Shown here: positions 62,801-64,000 of the stretch, piece after piece
How positions within the stretch are numbered: position 1 is the first letter of the stretch
Layout: each line of letters opens with the position of its first letter
Notes under the pieces: generated by a model
What the model was told of the DNA's origin: nothing
The model's database searches: none
Seen by the model: the letters and a program-made list of their open reading frames with translations, nothing else
Translations under genes and position numbers: made by a program
DNA from: Ciona savignyi
Lineage: Eukaryota > Chordata > Ascidiacea > Phlebobranchia > Cionidae
Assembly (NCBI GenBank): GCA_000149265.1
Contig: CH003041.1
Location: 209,387 to 273,386, forward strand
Direction of reading: 5' to 3'
DNA length: 64,000 bases

Positions 62801-64000
62801 GGGGCTATTGTAGTGTTTTGTTTTTTGATAGACACATTCCTTCAATTTACTAGAACCCATTAATCCGCTGGGTTTATAGGCAATATCCGTTAAGTGTCTT
62901 GCCCAAGGATACAACCAACTAGGAACTAGCTGGCGACCTGTATCGATCTATTTTCAGTTAAGAGGTGTCGCACTAAACCGCCAGACTACATGGCCGGAAA
63001 AGGTATAGTATGACTTCGGAAGAAAGGGGATGTCCGTGTAATTAAAACACATACTATAAGCTATGTATTGTAAAATTATAAGTAAAGTATAAATACTAAA
63101 ATATTTTATCGTTGGAAACGAAAATTATGTTCACCTGACGGGTTGCTCTTTAGTTTAGTCTAGGTGTATCGAATTCTGTATATGGCAGACTCATTTCATA
63201 AATTATACATACATGCCTACCTTTAATAATATCTTTTGTGGTAGATGTAGCAGCTTTTGAAGGGCAACTTGCGAGGTGACAAGTTGTGACCGAACCCCTG
63301 GATTAGGGCGGGAGCAAAATGGGTTCTGTGCTACGCAGAGTTTGGTTACTGCAGTTGCTTGGTCGACTGGAAAAGCATCTTTTCCCGCTATACCCAAATT
63401 CCACTCAGTTTCAGCTTGTACTAATTGTAGCGTTTGGCTTTCATTTATGTAAGATATCCGATGGCCATTGCTGGATAATATGGAGCTAATATCGTTTCCA
63501 CCAGAACAAACCCATTTTTGATTGTGATCGTTTAATTTGCAATCAGCCAAGGACAACTGGTTGCCTAAAATAAAAGTCCAGAATTTAAGTAGTTGCCATA
63601 TTAGATTGTAGGACTCAGTAGGCACATTTGTAAACCTACCTGTCTCTACGTTTGATTAGTTATATGTGAGACATGACAAATATGTATACACCGTTGGTTG
63701 GAAACGCCGAGTGCGTATACTTATACACGCATATTGGTCATAGTGCCAAGCGTTTTATAATGGTTTAACCGCAACTTTTGCACTATTTGATTCCACTAGA
63801 TTGAGGCATGTTAGTTAGACTTCGTACAGTGAAGTACAACCGGACAAAAACTGTACTCCAGGGCACAGATATTTACGTAAATTCTGTCTAGCGGCCGGTG
63901 TCCGATTGTGAAGGTTAGAAAAATGTATTTATGTAATTGTATTCATGTGTGGATTGTTTAAGATATACACGCGGTAGCTAACTCACCTCGAGCTAAATTA
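56573..64000 (-). CDS. Single-pass membrane protein: ricin-B-like, two sushi, CUB, transmembrane helix, cytoplasmic tail (partial)
   Basis: Ten exons are joined in phase (63987-64000, 63221-63564, 62471-62684, 62161-62283, 61399-61601, 60471-60717, 59557-59672, 58860-59040, 58095-58210, 56573-56860), giving 614 residues plus stop; the N terminus is off the right edge. Order: the second half of a ricin-B/cysteine-rich lectin domain with a QKW motif, two CCP/sushi domains, one CUB domain, a short stalk, a transmembrane helix (IVYGVLVISAVCLVLMIIL) and a tail of about 160 residues with acidic and basic patches. CCP and CUB modules bind proteins, and the ricin-like fold often binds sugars, so this looks like a cell-surface receptor or adhesion protein. 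I do not recognise a named orthologue. It lies upstream of tolloid on the same strand, about 6 kb away. Confidence 0.8.
56861..58094 (-). other. Last intron of the membrane-protein gene
   Basis: The intron contains the 453-bp hAT-like element at 56998-57450. The rest is AT-rich with no exon. Confidence 0.6.
56998..57450. mobile_element. hAT-like non-autonomous transposon, 453 bp
   Basis: The ends are inverted: CAGGGCCGGTTTTAGG on the left and, reverse-complemented, CAGGCCCGGTGCTAGG on the right. They are flanked by a perfect 8-bp duplication GCAACGTT (56990-56997 and 57451-57458), the hAT signature length. Several GGGCCCCGC motifs lie just inside both ends. It contains no transposase. Confidence 0.85.
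58095..58210 (-). CDS. Membrane-protein gene: cytoplasmic tail exon
   Basis: Acceptor tgcaccag|AT and donor AAAG|gtaagt. It encodes DSAMLATPTIVVNDNLVTEW and MAELDSVHSSFEEASLNEK. Both junction phases agree with the neighbouring exons. No catalytic domain is visible. Confidence 0.8.
58433..58803 (-). mobile_element. SINE copy with a smaller tRNA-like element inserted
   Basis: Minus-strand SINE whose head has a good A box (TGGCGCAGTGGGTTAG) near 58790. The body is interrupted at 58451-58545 by a 95-bp tRNA-like insert. It lies in the intron between the transmembrane and tail exons of the membrane-protein gene. Confidence 0.65.
58451..58545 (-). mobile_element. Small tRNA-derived element nested in a SINE
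   Basis: On the minus strand it has A box TAGCCGAACGGTCAACG, B box GGTTCTAATCC and an A-rich 3' tail. It is flanked by imperfect 18-nt repeats at 58433-58450 and 58546-58563 (14 of 18 identical), as expected for a target-site duplication. Confidence 0.55.
58860..59040 (-). CDS. Membrane-protein gene: transmembrane helix and juxtamembrane tail
   Basis: The exon encodes IVYGVLVISAVCLVLMIILS, a clear membrane-spanning segment, then HFFDDIRSR, an acidic stretch and a basic DRRRRLAQRR. The acceptor is taken as tactggcag|ATT in phase 0; an alternative 13 bp upstream gives another phase. In-frame TAATAA just before sets the limit. Donor TTCG|gtgaga. Confidence 0.78.
59557..59672 (-). CDS. Membrane-protein gene: extracellular stalk
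   Basis: Acceptor ctatgcag|GT joins with A to give Ser. It encodes MSSIPIEPIRNGTFPDEEDQ and EYGGYFIEV. The 3' boundary is uncertain: donors AAA|gtaatg (used here) and GAG|gttggt both give phase 0, which the next exon needs; the stronger GTTG|gtaaag gives phase 1 and cannot be joined without a stop. Confidence 0.6.
60471..60717 (-). CDS. Membrane-protein gene: CUB domain, second half
   Basis: Acceptor accgcag|AGA in phase 0 and donor AGCA|gtaagt. The sequence ends YCGSLYPEHWIATGN and LGFYSDGTNQAKGFKIEFSA, the final CUB strands. About 40 residues (VLEQFDITTFLFAVTHLKMC and neighbours) form a longer middle section than in tolloid CUBs. Confidence 0.87.
61399..61601 (-). CDS. Membrane-protein gene: CUB domain, first half
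   Basis: Acceptor gttttcag|AT and donor TAAC|gtaagt. SCYFSLNRNSGTVRSPNYPQ, PYPPKTNCKWFIKVGEGL and the strand with FRDFFIEPGSPF are diagnostic of CUB. Confidence 0.9.
61891..61990 (+). repeat. tRNA-like sequence with an expanded middle
   Basis: TGGTAGAATGGTTAACCC and, about 55 nt later, GCGGGTTTAAGACTTACC look like A and B boxes separated by AT-rich filler. It lies within an intron of the membrane-protein gene. Confidence 0.4.
62161..62283 (-). CDS. Membrane-protein gene: sushi 2, second half
   Basis: Acceptor ttaaacag|AA and donor AAAC|gtatgt. TVYWYGDVVRYTCQADCLPD and ICGPDGQWSGSPLNCK complete the CCP module. The single trailing C joins AT of the CUB exon. Confidence 0.85.
62471..62684 (-). 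CDS. Membrane-protein gene: sushi 1 and start of sushi 2
   Basis: Acceptor cttctcag|CAC in phase 0; donor CCAG|gtttga, rather weak, phase 1. A CCP module ends in TCLGGGLWSEQHPLHC, and the next begins with CGRPKDGFHSTFLP. The G-V-V/C-x-x-G and G-x-W landmarks of CCP domains are present. Confidence 0.82.
62717..62997 (-). mobile_element. SINE copy with the longest TATCC tail
   Basis: Minus-strand copy in an intron of the membrane-protein gene. The tail at 62717-62752 is an almost perfect TATCC array, followed by the CGTCGGGTTACCGGGGC body, the core TTGGGCAAGACACTTAACG and a tRNA-like head with TGGCGGTTTAGTGCGAC. Confidence 0.7.
63221..63564 (-). CDS. Membrane-protein gene: ricin-B/cysteine-rich lectin half domain
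   Basis: Acceptor tattttag|GC and donor AAAG|gtaggc bound 114 codons. NQLSLADCKLNDHNQKWVC and, later, LQLVQAETEWNLGIAG resemble the second half of the mannose-receptor cysteine-rich (ricin-type) domain, with a QxW motif. The C-terminal 40 residues contain no cysteine after NPFCSRPN and are probably linker. Another frame over the last 80 nt also looks protein-like (VTTCHLASCPSK), but it is not phase-compatible with the next exon. Confidence 0.8.
63987..64000 (-). CDS. Membrane-protein gene: end of an exon cut by the window edge
   Basis: The last 14 nt of an exon, ending at donor CGAG|gtgagt. In frame it gives NLAR plus one base, and with GC of the next exon it yields Gly, reading NLARGNQLSLADC. 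The phase match and strong donor support it despite its short visible length. Confidence 0.6.

Noticed and set aside
63230..63310. Alternative minus-strand frame with cysteines (VTTCHLASCPSK) in the ricin-like exon
   Set aside because: It ends in phase 1, which would put a stop into the next exon, and it has an in-frame stop upstream. The main frame is consistent throughout.

Overview
The window is AT-rich animal genomic DNA: multi-exon genes with GT-AG introns, tRNA-derived SINEs, small hAT-type transposon remnants and no operons. The gene set and sequence style suggest an ascidian tunicate, most likely Ciona. That placement is an inference; the sequence alone cannot prove it. All three genes recognised lie on the minus strand, so they read from right to left. 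The exon models below were built by hand from protein similarity, splice dinucleotides and reading-frame phase.

Left part (1-15517): the 5' half of a gene encoding a TET-type CXXC zinc finger followed by a long Ser/Pro/Gln-rich region. Eight exons are joined in phase and the last runs off the left edge. The best interpretation is a TET 5-methylcytosine dioxygenase whose catalytic domain lies outside the window. The last exon contains a run of nine G (1439-1447 on the plus strand) at which the frame shifts by one base.

15518-28932 holds no gene I can support, apart from one SINE and some motifs. The missing first exon(s) and promoter of the CXXC gene may lie here.

Middle part (28933-50502): a complete tolloid/BMP1-type metalloprotease in 22 coding exons, giving 1127 residues. 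The order is signal peptide, a long very basic prodomain, furin site, astacin protease, CUB1, CUB2, EGF, CUB3, EGF, CUB4, CUB5. All phases agree over 3384 nt. Two of its introns use GC rather than GT donors.

50503-56572 is the tolloid 5' flank and intergenic DNA, with a 216-bp hAT-like MITE and SINE copies.

Right part (56573-64000): the 3' part of a gene for a single-pass membrane protein. It has a ricin-B-like half domain, two CCP/sushi domains, a CUB domain, a transmembrane helix and a cytoplasmic tail of about 160 residues. Its 5' end is off the right edge. A 453-bp hAT-like element with a perfect 8-bp target duplication sits in its last intron.

The three genes have no evident shared pathway. 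Tolloid acts outside the cell on BMP antagonists and matrix proteins, the CXXC protein acts in the nucleus on DNA, and the CUB/sushi protein looks like a cell-surface receptor. The least conventional features are the CORE-like SINE family, the hAT elements, the CUB/sushi receptor architecture, the basic prodomain and the GC-AG introns.
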